NCBI GenBank assembly: GCA_017562135.1
Contig: QEYB01000406.1
Location: 558,001 to 622,000, forward strand
Source of the DNA: Dipylidium caninum
Lineage: Eukaryota > Platyhelminthes > Cestoda > Cyclophyllidea > Dipylidiidae
Direction: 5' to 3'
Length of the DNA stretch: 64,000 bases
In this document: piece by piece, positions 26,040 through 36,302 of the stretch
How positions within the stretch are numbered: the first letter of the stretch is position 1
Layout: each line of letters starts with the position of its first letter
Notes under the pieces: model-generated
Databases searched by the model: none
Seen by the model: only the letters and a program-made list of their open reading frames with translations
Told to the model about the DNA's origin: nothing
Made by a program: the position numbers and the translations under genes

Positions 26040-26658
26040 CGCACCGCGAAATTGTACTGAAAAACCCGTAGAGTAGTTGTAGAAGGCTCGCCTTGAACGA
26101 TTGGAACAAACAAAGCGGTTGCATTTATAAAGAGACATAATGTCAGAAACTATTCGTGTACAAAATTGTATCTTAATATGCATTAAAATATTTTGAGCAA
26201 GTGTCAGAAAAAATTAATGTTGGGTAAAGCTTTGAAGCGAATTCACCAACAAATTATTCGCGGTGCGCCCTTAATTTTGCGTAAACATCTAACTGTGCCT
26301 ATCACGAATATACTGTTTATTTGTTAATGCATAGTTATCCTTGCATTCTTTCGACGTAAAAACGTGAATATTCTTTGGGGTTGACGATAATAGCAATCAG
26401 CTTTGAGAGTTAGGGCTTTCACTATTAGGTATATCTTGACCTTTTTCCATACGCTTACTAAGCTCAATACCAGCATCACTCCGGCCGCTACACCAATGTT
26501 CCCCATCCTAAAATGCAGTGTTTGCAATCCACAAATTTTTAATGTCGTGGAATCTTCTGCGTTAGAAAACACTTATAAATCTTCAATTTGTTTTCATATA
26601 TCGAGCTGCCTCCCGTTGATACAATTTGAGACGCAACCACGTCAAGGTTAATGCAGCG
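26040..26658. promoter_or_regulatory. Intergenic block between divergent SMU1 and UFC1 start codons
   Basis: The 619 bp between the SMU1 ATG (minus) and the UFC1 ATG (plus) must contain the promoters or leaders of both genes, making a bidirectional arrangement likely. It also holds the microprotein candidate annotated separately. On the minus strand a pyrimidine-rich acceptor, GGGTTTTTCAG, ends at 26057, 17 nt before the SMU1 ATG. It could be a 5' UTR intron end or a spliced-leader trans-splice site. No TATA box is evident by eye. Confidence 0.5.
26335..26506 (-). CDS. Possible single-pass microprotein, two exons
   Basis: I do not recognise this product. Exon a (26506-26441) begins MGNIGVAAGVMLVLSLVSVW and is strongly hydrophobic. 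A donor at GTCAAG (26440) and acceptor CTCAAAG (26401) bound a 40-nt intron. Exon b (26400-26335) adds LIAIIVNP and ends in a charged tail, YVERMQG, before TAA. The result is about 43 aa with one membrane segment; an upstream in-frame Met at 26572 would give 65 aa. It lies on the SMU1 strand, 295 bp upstream of SMU1. An intron of this size fits the class seen in neighbouring genes. The alternative is an unspliced or spurious frame. Confidence 0.35.
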
Positions 26659-27199
26659 ATGTCGAGTGATGCTTTAAAGAAAACGTTAGCTGCTATTCCC
26701 CTTCTCAAAACAAGGGCGGGTCCGAGGGACGGAGACGACTGGGTTACCCGACTTAAGGAGGAATATAATGCTTTAATAAAATATGTGGAGCATAACAAAG
26801 CGAACGATAACCATTGGTTCCAAATTGAATCGAGTTCAAATGGAACACGGTGGTCGGGGAAGTGTTGGTAGGTACCTTTTTTTGCACACATTGATAGCTG
26901 TCATCGGTAGGTACATCCACGAGATGAAGAAGTATGAATTTGACATGTGTTTCGACATTCCCGTGTCCTACCCTGCTTCCAACCCGGAAATAATGCTTCC
27001 TGAACTAGATGGTAAAACAGCCAAGATGTACCGTGGTGGAAAGATTTGTCTTACTGATCACTTTAACCCTCTGTGGGCTCGTAATGTGCCGAAGTTCGGC
27101 ATCGCACACGCCTTAGCTCTTGGCCTTGGTCCTTGGCTCGCTGTTGAAGTTCCAGATTTGATTAATAAGGGGTTAATAAAGCATCCGGAAGACGAATAA
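26659..27199 (+). CDS. UFC1: UFM1-conjugating enzyme E2 (UFC1), 2 exons
   Basis: UFC1 takes UFM1 from the E1 enzyme UBA5 as a thioester and passes it to substrates with the UFL1 ligase complex, largely at the ER. Exons 26659-26867 and 26911-27199 are joined across a 43-nt GT-AG intron inside the codon for Trp70 (KCW/YIH). The product is 165 aa; human is 167. The active-site Cys is residue 116 in [10 protein letters not shown], the same number as in human UFC1. Also conserved are [49 protein letters not shown] and [14 protein letters not shown]. The ATG at 26659 was preferred over the in-frame ATG at 26626 because family proteins start right there. It is divergent from SMU1. Confidence 0.96.
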
Positions 27200-29812
27200 G
27201 TTAATTTTTGTAAATCCATTGTCTTTTTGTGACCTGTGATAAAATTCTTTGCCAATATATTTGTGTGCATGCCATATAATTTGGTTTTTTTTTTGTTTTT
27301 GGATTATGTAAAATTAACCTTTCTTTAGTCTGCTAATAACTAATTAACGTGTAGATATTTTGTTACCGGAATCATTTGTGCTTGATATTGAGCCTTATTA
27401 ATAATTATCACCATTCGTTAATATTCAAAACACTCGGCAGCTGTGGTGTGTTTTCTGAAGTGAACTACACTATGTTTATCTCAAACATTTTACCTTAGTT
27501 CTCGATGCCTATATGAGTCTATGATGTATTTTATCGATATGTATTTCGGGACTATTGTTTATTGCCAATTACGTAATTAGCGTTTCTGAAAAAAAAACGT
27601 GCAGCCAGCTGTAGAGCGAGATGGAGCCTCGTTGATTTCTATCAACGACTGCTCGCAAATCGGTTTTTGAACTAACTTTAGTACTATGTATCAGTATGGT
27701 CTCGCCGAGTTATTTCTTTTTGTCTATTTGAATACGTAGGCCCTAGCCTGTCCTGAACTAGTTTTTTGTACGAAAGTTAAGACCTCGTGACGGGAACTTG
27801 ATTCGCTACCCATTGGACTCGTAGATCAATTATTGCTACGTTGTCACTAGTTCGCCTTTCACTTTTTTTCTGGCATGGTGTTTATGTCCAGGCCTAGCCT
27901 TCTAGTGATATTAATGGAGCCTCGGACTTATTCTTCTATTATAAGGTATCTGTCTTTGACTGTTAGAATTTGTAAAAGGATGTATGTCGTGAGTTAGCGT
28001 TATAGCTTTGATAATGTATTGTTCCAAAATTTGTCTGAATTTGTACCAAGTTATTTGTGTGTCATTTGAGTTGTAGTAACAGAAAGACTACTCTTCTGTC
28101 AAATAAGCCGCATGAAATTTGGTTGTATGGTCTCATTCGGCTTTGAATATATGCATCCAGCTATGTTAAAGAGTCGTTTATGGTCGGTATTCACGAAGAA
28201 GTCACATAAATGCGAAAGTAATTATAATTTAGTATTGAGGCGAAAGTGATTGCTGACTGAGTTTAATTCATATCTGTTCTACCACTTCAAATGGGCCGAA
28301 GGTTTTTTTGTTTGCTTGAATGAAAAGGAAACTCATTAACTATTGTCCAATTTAGAAAATGCGTTTTAAGGAACATCATTCAAAAAACAGGTGAGGCTAT
28401 GAGAGCGGAAAAGTGCATACTCATAACCTATGGGGGAGATATGAAGAATTAAGCACTTACACGATGCAAAGCGGTCAGCGGAACTCCGTACTCTCACCTA
28501 TCATGTCGGGCGTCATTCCATCCTCCCCTTATTCCGCTCATTGGACTTTAATGTAAACAGACATCAATTTAACTGCCAATATGATTTGTCAGACAGCGTC
28601 ATAATATGCTTCACGTAAGGATGGATTTTCACTAAATGAAGCTCACTTTACATATCCATATGCCATGACGCCTATGTGCGCGAATCCTGGGATTGCCGAT
28701 CTATGAATTGACTCTTGTTGCGCCCGTCTTGGCGGCCAAGAAACTGCCTCTATTTCTATTTTGAACTGTACAGATGCCGCCCAAGAATATATGTTACTAT
28801 AATTTTGAGAAGATTGCCTTACAGCGAGCTCCTATTATCAAATTACCATAATAGGTGATTATTTTGATTAGTCGTCTAAATTTCATTGATATCAATGTGT
28901 TTTAATTAGCGTCATGGAGCATAGTTCAGATGTTTGTAAACGTCCGATGTAAATAACGTTTCGGCGCACTGATTCAGTCGGTAAAAACACCATTCTGTCC
29001 ACTGTAACGCTTTAAAATCATGTCACCTGGGACCAGTACTGCACTCTCGAGCGAATAATTAACCCAGGGTGCTATAAAGGACCAGATTTTTAACCCAAAG
29101 CTTAGAGGTTAATGGATGGCACTAGATTGGTAACATCTTCATTTCAACATCCACATCATAACTCACGCATTAATTCACTATAGTCCTTATAAATATTGAT
29201 CAAACGTGGCGTAGGTACCACCAATATTAGTTAGCATTCATATATTACCATGTTTCCGTTTCGTGTTGTTGGGGTTACAAGCAGCGGTAGGATAGCTTGC
29301 GGAGAAAGAGGCTGTATAACCATTTATTGTGCGCTTCGGCTGGACATGACAAGACTCAATCGGAACTTTGTCCAAATGACCGGAGAAACCTCTGCATTTA
29401 AGCCGTGCATGAAGCACAATATTTCGGACATTGAAACTTGAATAATTACCTCAGAAAATCACAGCAAAAGATGAGGCTAATTGTCGTGTTAAGAAGTTTT
29501 AAGGGCCTCGACTATTGGTGTTTCATTAGTGAGATTACCTTAAGATATAAATATTAATGACAACAGATGTTAATGAAGTTTATGATAAGGCCAGAAGTAT
29601 TGTGAATGTACCCTCAAGACGAAAAGCACCTGAAATTTTAAACGAGTTTATTCCACAATACATGGGCCATGCTAACTCATTTTATTCTAAATTTCCGCAG
29701 AGCTAAGTGATCAAAGTGCTTACGCCGCAACATTTGTTGTTAATAGCGTTCATTTCCATCACCTCCAAATGTATTCAAGGTTAAATGCTCGTCAAAGTTG
29801 GATAGCTGTGAT
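27200..29812. other. Intergenic gap, no gene recognised
   Basis: This covers the UFC1 3' region and the upstream region of the zinc transporter. No exon could be supported. A missing signal-peptide exon of the transporter may lie here. One ATG frame at 29250, hydrophobic and followed by a GTAGGA donor, was considered but its phase does not join the first recognised transporter exon convincingly. Confidence 0.5.
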
Positions 29813-32800
29813 ATGGGTGGGCCGAATTTATCAGAATTGGTGATCTCCACTTTATCAGCTGTGGTGGTTGGAAGTAGTGGAATTTTTCCTGCTCTTTTTG
29901 TGGATTCTCCGAACAGTTTTAGTTTAAATGATCCAGGTAGGAGAAGCATGCTAATTCTTCTATCTTGATAACAGCGATAAATAGATGGTTGTGTTTTGCT
30001 ACTGGCAGCCTTTTGGGCGAGGTCTTTGTTCATTTACTTCCAGAAACTGTGGAGAATCTTCCTCTTGATAATAACACATGGGCTCTTGCGATCCTTACCG
30101 GCGTTTTAGTTTTCTACATAACGGAGAAGATCGTTGCCTTTTATGAAAGTGCTCAAGTATGAAATATACTCATGCCAGTCATTTTTATAAAGCTTTTAGA
30201 AGCTAATAAAATTCACACCAATGTGGCAGCTAAACACTTATCTCATAAAAGATTTGAAAGTGAATGTCCTCTTCCTCGGGTAGGATTTATCCTGATGTAA
30301 TATTGTAGGCTATCGGATATTTAAACCTTCTTGCAAATTCGATCGATAATTTCTCGCATGGACTTTCATTAGGAGCTAGCTACTGTGTCTCCACTCGGGT
30401 AAGACTTATTGTTAGTCATTTTACACATTTGAACGACGGTCAGTAATATAATCTATTTGCATTCGTGTACACTGAAATAGGGGATTAAGTAATAACAAAA
30501 ATGTTCACAAAACGGAGTCATCTGAGATCGATTCTGACTTTCACTCTTTCGTTTACTAGAGCGACAGCAGCTTTATTAGTTTGTGCTTACGTGTAATTCT
30601 TGCCTGGGCTCAGAAAAAATATATGATCGGATAAAAAACAGTAACTTTTTTTTCCAGAGGAAGGCTTCCAATGTTTATGAATTTGTACATTTTAGTGCGG
30701 ATTAGTGGCTACATCTTGCTTATTAATTCACGAGATACCACATGAACTTTCCGACTTCATCATCCTTCTTCGGAGTGGATTTTCTCGATGGGACGCTATC
30801 AAAGCCCAAGCAAGTATTCACTCATATAATTACTTCATGATTGCACACTGTTACAAGTGACCAAAATTATCAATAAACTGAGTTTCTACTTCCCATATCA
30901 ATTATTTTAGATTAATCCTTACTCCCGTCCAGAATTTACTGTTTTTTTTCAAAGTGCCTTTCATGAAGGAATATATCATTCATCATCGAAATCGAAAAAT
31001 TTTATCAGAGGCTATCTTCACGAATTTCGCGACGTTTACCAATTTCAATGAATATTTCTTCCTTTACTATTCAATACTTGTGTTCTTTTAGCTTTTAACG
31101 GCATCGACTTGCCTTCTTGGTACCTACACAATTGCTATTTTTCGGTACAAATGTAAAGGTAAATGAATTTTATGGAATAATGTAGAGTCCTTTTTCTTAA
31201 ATCTTCCAGTTATCATCACTTTATTTACATAAACTTTTAAAACCCATTTTAGAACATACATTTTTATTATGGAGTGAGGAAGTATAATTACAAAATTTTA
31301 TATAGCAACTCGTTTCAGTGATTTCTCATATATAGCAAAATATAGCTTCTTTGCGCAATTGGCAAATCACCTGTTTAATTTTAATGCTTTTATCATTAAG
31401 TCACAAAATTCAAGTTTGAAAGCTTTGAGTATGATCCTCCGTATTGCCATAAATCATTTCGATGCTCCTTTGCCATATTTCTTACTAAAATGCTCTCCAA
31501 TCTCTCCCTTATTCGGAAATCCTAGTTATGTCGTCCCTCTTCTGACCATCATTTTCTTGGGTTCGCCAGGTCGCTTGTTCCCTTGACCTCAAGGGATGCG
31601 GCCGCCACCTCATTACCCTGGTTCCACCATGACATTTTACTGTACACTTGGCTAGCTCGATTCTGATTTCCTCTTTCTACCCACTAAATACCTACGTTTC
31701 CTCCCCAATAATTCAATAACACAAGCCACGCAACCGGACTTCTATCATTTTGCTCAGGACTCAAATCTACTTAACCTTTGTCATTTAATATCAAGGCATG
31801 TTGAAATTCTTCATGACAGTGTCAAGGCGTATTAAAGATAAATGTTGTAGGGGAAGGACCAGCTGGCTTTTCGTCTACATCCCTGTTTTGTTCCACTTTG
31901 TAATTGGCCCTTGTAAGGTCGGTCATTGAATGGTGAGAGCTTTAACCTACGAGGTCCAAGTACACATCTCTGAGCTCATCATTACCCTGGTCACGTAGTT
32001 TTATTTTGTGCGACAGCCCACCTTCCTCCTTCCTCTTATCTTAAATTCCTTTCCCTGTAATAATCATTAGTTCACTGCTTTTGCCGAGGCAAAAATTTGT
32101 TAAATTTAGTACAAAAGTTAGCGTATTGACTAGAAGCAAGTGTCAATGAGGTGTTACATTGGAACACTAACACGCCGTAACTTTGTCATCATAGTAGTTA
32201 TTGTATCCTTCATTTATTTTAACCTTATTTGTTACGACACATTCCTGGCTCTCGTCGATCCCGGTCCTTCGACGAATAAACGATATTTTTGAATTCCATG
32301 TTACTTGTATGCCTTTATTATTGAGGTCACCGACGTGAAACTAAGCGTTGGATACTGCTGACGTACTAATCAGTGCATAGATCTCTCTAAAATTGTTAAT
32401 TCATCAAGATGTGTCGGTAAAGCACGAAAGATGTAAGATATTGTAAGTCAATTAAAACTCTTATTTCATAAAATAAGCCGTTTTTACCGATTTCCGTCTA
32501 ATCGCTAACCAACTCCCCCTAATATGCTTATTTCACGACTGAAACACAGCCTTTCTTCTTATCATTACAAGAACTTAATGGCACTTGGAAGAAAACATTA
32601 AGATTTTCTCGTTGGCCTGTTTTTACTAACCTTAACACAAAACGGAGTGTTCTGTGCAAACTCTGTGTAATGGCACTGATTACCGACGGCATTTGAATTC
32701 GATGTTTACTGTCAGAACTCGTACCTTTGTTTATATTAGGCCTTAGGTACTGATAGGTATCAGGTCCGTGCTTATTAAGCTTCATTATGCAAAGTGTGTT

Positions 32801-34183
32801 TATGCAACAGCTCATCTTTTTCCCTCTTCCGCTCTGTTCTTGCACTGACCGATGGTCTTCTGACAGACCCAAGTGTGTGCACAAATTTTCCATTTGGCAG
32901 ATGTTCGTTTCTCCTGTAGTTCCTCTAGCTTTGTAGATTCTAGTCCCAGAAGCTAGCTTAATTGAATCATGATAATCGGGACCTTCTTCGCACCGTTTAC
33001 CTATAAGTAGGTATTGTTTTCCTTCGAGCGAGAATCTGATGGAATACCTTAAAACGCTTTTTGTTGTAAATCATTGTTTCAATTTCCGATATAGGTGGGC
33101 TTCAACACAATAGACTTATTCATTCACTTTGAATTCACTAACGATATAGAAAGATCTCTTTCAGCACCCTCTGCTAAACTGATGCTTCCTGACCGACCAG
33201 TAACTCTACTACTGTCTTTTAACTTTTATGCTTGCATAACTTCTAAGCTCATTATACTGGCGAAGTTTTCATCTTTGAATTGACATTGTCAAGTGGAATT
33301 ATCCATAAATTGTGTTACAAATGGCACCTACGTCTTTGACTTCGATTTCTATTTAGATTGGATGCTGTTAGTACCTTTTACGGCCGGTGGATTTCTGTAT
33401 ATAGCGTTGGTCTCGTTACTTCCCACGTTTTTGCGTGAAAAGACTCCCAGGTAAGTGCCGAATGGTGGTGAACTTCCTCGTCTCATATCGAGGTTTCGCC
33501 ATAAGCCAATACTGGCTTCGTAGGACTCTAAAAACTTATGCTTAGGGAAAAACTTTTGTTTTGTTAGTAATATAATAATGTTTTACAATTTTCAGATAAG
33601 CGTTTTCGTCGCCCAAGTTTATAAATAATGGTAATACCACCTTAACTCTCTTTAAAATTTATTGTTAGACAATGAAAAGCACCAATTATTACCCTCTTAA
33701 GTCATACTTTAACTATTACTACATTGCCATGGTAAGAAGGGATTTATTAAAAATATGTTAAGTGGACTGGGGGCTGGATAAGAAGAAAGACGAAGTCGCG
33801 AAATTTATACATGCTAAGTTCGAGGTTGAATTCCGCACGAATGGAAATAAAAGACACACAGATGAAATACCAACTGAAATGCTTTTATCATAACATTTTT
33901 TGGATGTGATTTATTGTCTTTTATTTAGGAATTTATTCCACCTGGTTTTCCATGGATGATAAATTTGTATTCATATATCTAGCAAAGATGTTTCATAAAC
34001 CATAGATTGTGAAATAAGGGTAACAACACTTTTTCAGTATTTTACTTACCCTAACAATCTACCGCATCGCTTTAATTCTTTTATATGTAACCCCCTTTTA
34101 TTTTAAGGGAATCATTTATCCAACTATGCTTTATGGTATCAGGAGTGGCATGTATCCAAGGAATCACATGCGCACATTTCTGA
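29813..34183 (+). CDS. SLC39A13: ZIP13-type zinc transporter (SLC39A13-like), 7 recognised exons
   Basis: ZIP13 moves Zn2+ across secretory-pathway membranes. Exons: 29813-29936, 29975-30156, 30309-30398, 30696-30809, 31092-31158, 33357-33450, 34108-34183, joining in frame to 248 aa. Hallmarks in order: GSSGIFPAL (TM1), LLGEVFVHLLPE (TM2), WALAILTGVLVF (TM3), YLNLLANSIDNFSHGLSLGAS (TM4, ZIP13 has DNFTHG), LLIHEIPHELSDF (TM5 metal site, LIV-1-type second Glu), VPFTAGGFLYIALVSLLP (TM7), and a short last helix. DNF.HG rather than HNFTDG points to ZIP13 over ZIP7. The start is uncertain: the frame is open back to 29747 and human ZIP13 has a longer N-terminus, so a signal-peptide exon may be missing. 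Intron 1 is 38 nt; intron 4 appears to begin with GC; intron 5 is 2.2 kb. Confidence 0.88.
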
Positions 34184-34956
34184 GCCAGGACCAAGCCTTC
34201 ACGTTGAAAGCATTTCAATAATGTGTCCTCCGTCAGATGATTTGTATACCCGACAGGAAACTGTCGCTCACCAGATTTCTGCGTAGTCCATATTGAACCT
34301 TTTTTATTAGGAATCTTGAGCTGGTGCTTACGAACCTATGTTAAATACATTCTTTTGTAAGAACTATAAAGTTGTAATGAATGCAGGACTAGCATGTTCG
34401 CAAAAGCTATGAGTGCACCTGTGAGTGGTTTGCTCATCGGCAATACACGATAAGGCCGTAGTACTCGGCTTCCTCGACAACTAAGACTTAAAACGCATCT
34501 TGTTATTTTAGCGGATACTGGTAAGAGATGTTAGAGGTATGGATTAGGAGGTCCTGCGTTGAGCAGTGATAATACATGGGAGAAGTAAAGGCGCTATGGT
34601 GGTTAGGCAATTGTTAATTTGTGGACGAAAAAGTGGTGGGACAAGGCAAGACATATACCTTTGCCATGGCGCCCTATTCTTGATAACACTGCCTTTTTTA
34701 CTAGGAAATAAACCAGCTTTTCTTAATAAGAATAAGTTTGAAGTCATCGGGGACTAACTCCGTTTCATAACATTTGCGCACAAAAAAAAAAGTGCTAAAG
34801 CGGAAGCAATTTACTAAGCCTGAGTGTGACTCAATTTCCTATGATTTGCACATCTATCGTCATTAAAGACTAGAATTTTTCGCCGATAATTTAAACATCT
34901 GCTGCTGATTGGATCACCGCTTACTTAATTTCCGCGGCCCGGTTTGAAATACGCAA
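34184..34956. other. Intergenic gap between ZIP13-like gene and RBM8A
   Basis: This short tandem gap holds the transporter 3' UTR and the RBM8A promoter and leader. A small plus-strand open frame at 34566-34757 has no recognisable features. No canonical AATAAA was seen soon after the transporter stop. Confidence 0.5.
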
Positions 34957-36261
34957 ATGGCGGACGTGGTCGAGATTCATGGTGGGAATGACTTCGAAAA
35001 TGATACCGAGGGAGATCGTAAGTACATTTTTTGTAGGAACAGCTCTTTGATGGTGGTGCGTAATGCTCAACTTGTCTCTATATTTACTACTATTCGTCTT
35101 CTCACGTTATTTATTCCGATTTTGAGCGCGAAATTAACACGAATGTCTTCTGTCTGGTCTTTAATGATGAAAATTCCGTAGATGTTAGGGGAATTCTTCA
35201 AGTTTTAACTAATAAGCACCATTCCTTGATTTGCGTGGCCCACATTTGCTGTGAATAACATGAGGTATACTGACATAAATATATCATAGCATCTTTTTGG
35301 ATACAGTTTCCTCTTCGTTTTATCGTGTAGCTACTTTTACCACAGTCTTCTGTTTATCATGACGCTGGAAATGCATAAGCCACATCACGATTCTTTCGAC
35401 TGTCACGTATTAGTATTGTGTTTTAGCAAATGTTTTTTTTTCACTCCATCCTTCTCATTTGTCCACTTCCTATCCAAACGCTTGCTGTAGTTCTTCGCTT
35501 TTTCGTTCTTTTTTCTTTCCCACGCATAAACCTTGTGTGTGTGTCCGTATTTCTGTACCTCTTTTTGTGCAGACCTCATCGCTGTTATGATTTTGGTTAA
35601 TATACATGCGTGCTTTACATATTTCTGTTCAGTCCCCATTTGAAAATTTTTTTGCGTTTCCTTTTAGATGGTATCATGCGTCTAAAGGAGCAAGCGACCA
35701 AACGTAAAGGTCGTGGTTTTCGCGGAGGTATTTTCTACGCTTTTAATATTTAACTTCCTTTAGAGACCATCACACATCCACAGGAAGAAGAGTTCGAATC
35801 CCTCAAATCGGATGATAATATTTCGGCCAACGCGCCCCAGCGTTGTAAGTTTAGTAAATCGAAGTAATCCCTGCACTTCAGCTGTTGAGGGGTGGATTGT
35901 GTTCGTGCGTAATGTTCATGAAGAGGCCTCTGACGATGACATCCGGGATAAGTTCTGCGAATATGGCGAGATAAAAAATATCCATCTCAATCTCGACCGA
36001 CGCACTGGTTTTCTTAAGGGTTATGCATTAGTTGAATATGAGACCTTCAAAGATGCCAGCGCAGCCCTACAGGCCTTGAATGGTAGTGAGTTGCATGGTC
36101 AGAAAATTCTTGTTGATTGGGCCTTCGTGAAAGGCAGTGGACGTACCAGTGGCTTTAGTCGAAGATCTGGACATCGTCACGGCGGTAGCGGACTTCATCG
36201 CCGTGTAAGCCGTTCCCGGAGTCGAAGCCGCTCAAGGTCTCGGGATCGTGCCCGTAACTGA
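34957..36261 (+). CDS. RBM8A: RNA-binding protein 8A / Y14, 4 exons
   Basis: Y14 pairs with MAGOH in the exon junction complex, left upstream of spliced junctions and used in mRNA export and nonsense-mediated decay. Exons: 34957-35017, 35668-35727, 35764-35844, 35882-36261, giving 193 aa (human 174). The start MADVVEIHG matches the family MADVLDLH start. A short exon gives [14 protein letters not shown]. The RRM begins about residue 72 with RNP2 IVFVRN and RNP1 KGYALVEY, and includes the near-invariant [15 protein letters not shown]. The C-terminal tail is longer than human and RS-rich ([15 protein letters not shown]), a likely SR-kinase target. Introns 2 and 3 are only 36 and 37 nt; intron 1 is 650 nt. 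AATAAA follows the stop by about 35 nt. Confidence 0.96.
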
Positions 36262-36296
36262 AAAATCCGTTGTGTGGAGAGATGACGATATTTGTG

Positions 36297-36302
36297 AATA
36301 AA
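36297..36302 (+). terminator. Poly(A) signal AATAAA of RBM8A
   Basis: A canonical AATAAA begins 36 nt after the RBM8A stop codon, implying a very short 3' UTR. A T/GT-rich stretch follows. Confidence 0.7.

Noticed and set aside
29250..29441. ATG frame (MFPFRVVGV...) considered as a signal-peptide exon for the ZIP13-like gene
   Set aside because: Its donor phase does not join the first recognised transporter exon, and the hydrophobic stretch is too short to support the call.
35788..35802. A GAGTTCGAATCCCTC string resembling a tRNA B box
   Set aside because: It encodes EEFESL within RBM8A exon 3, and no cloverleaf or A box surrounds it.
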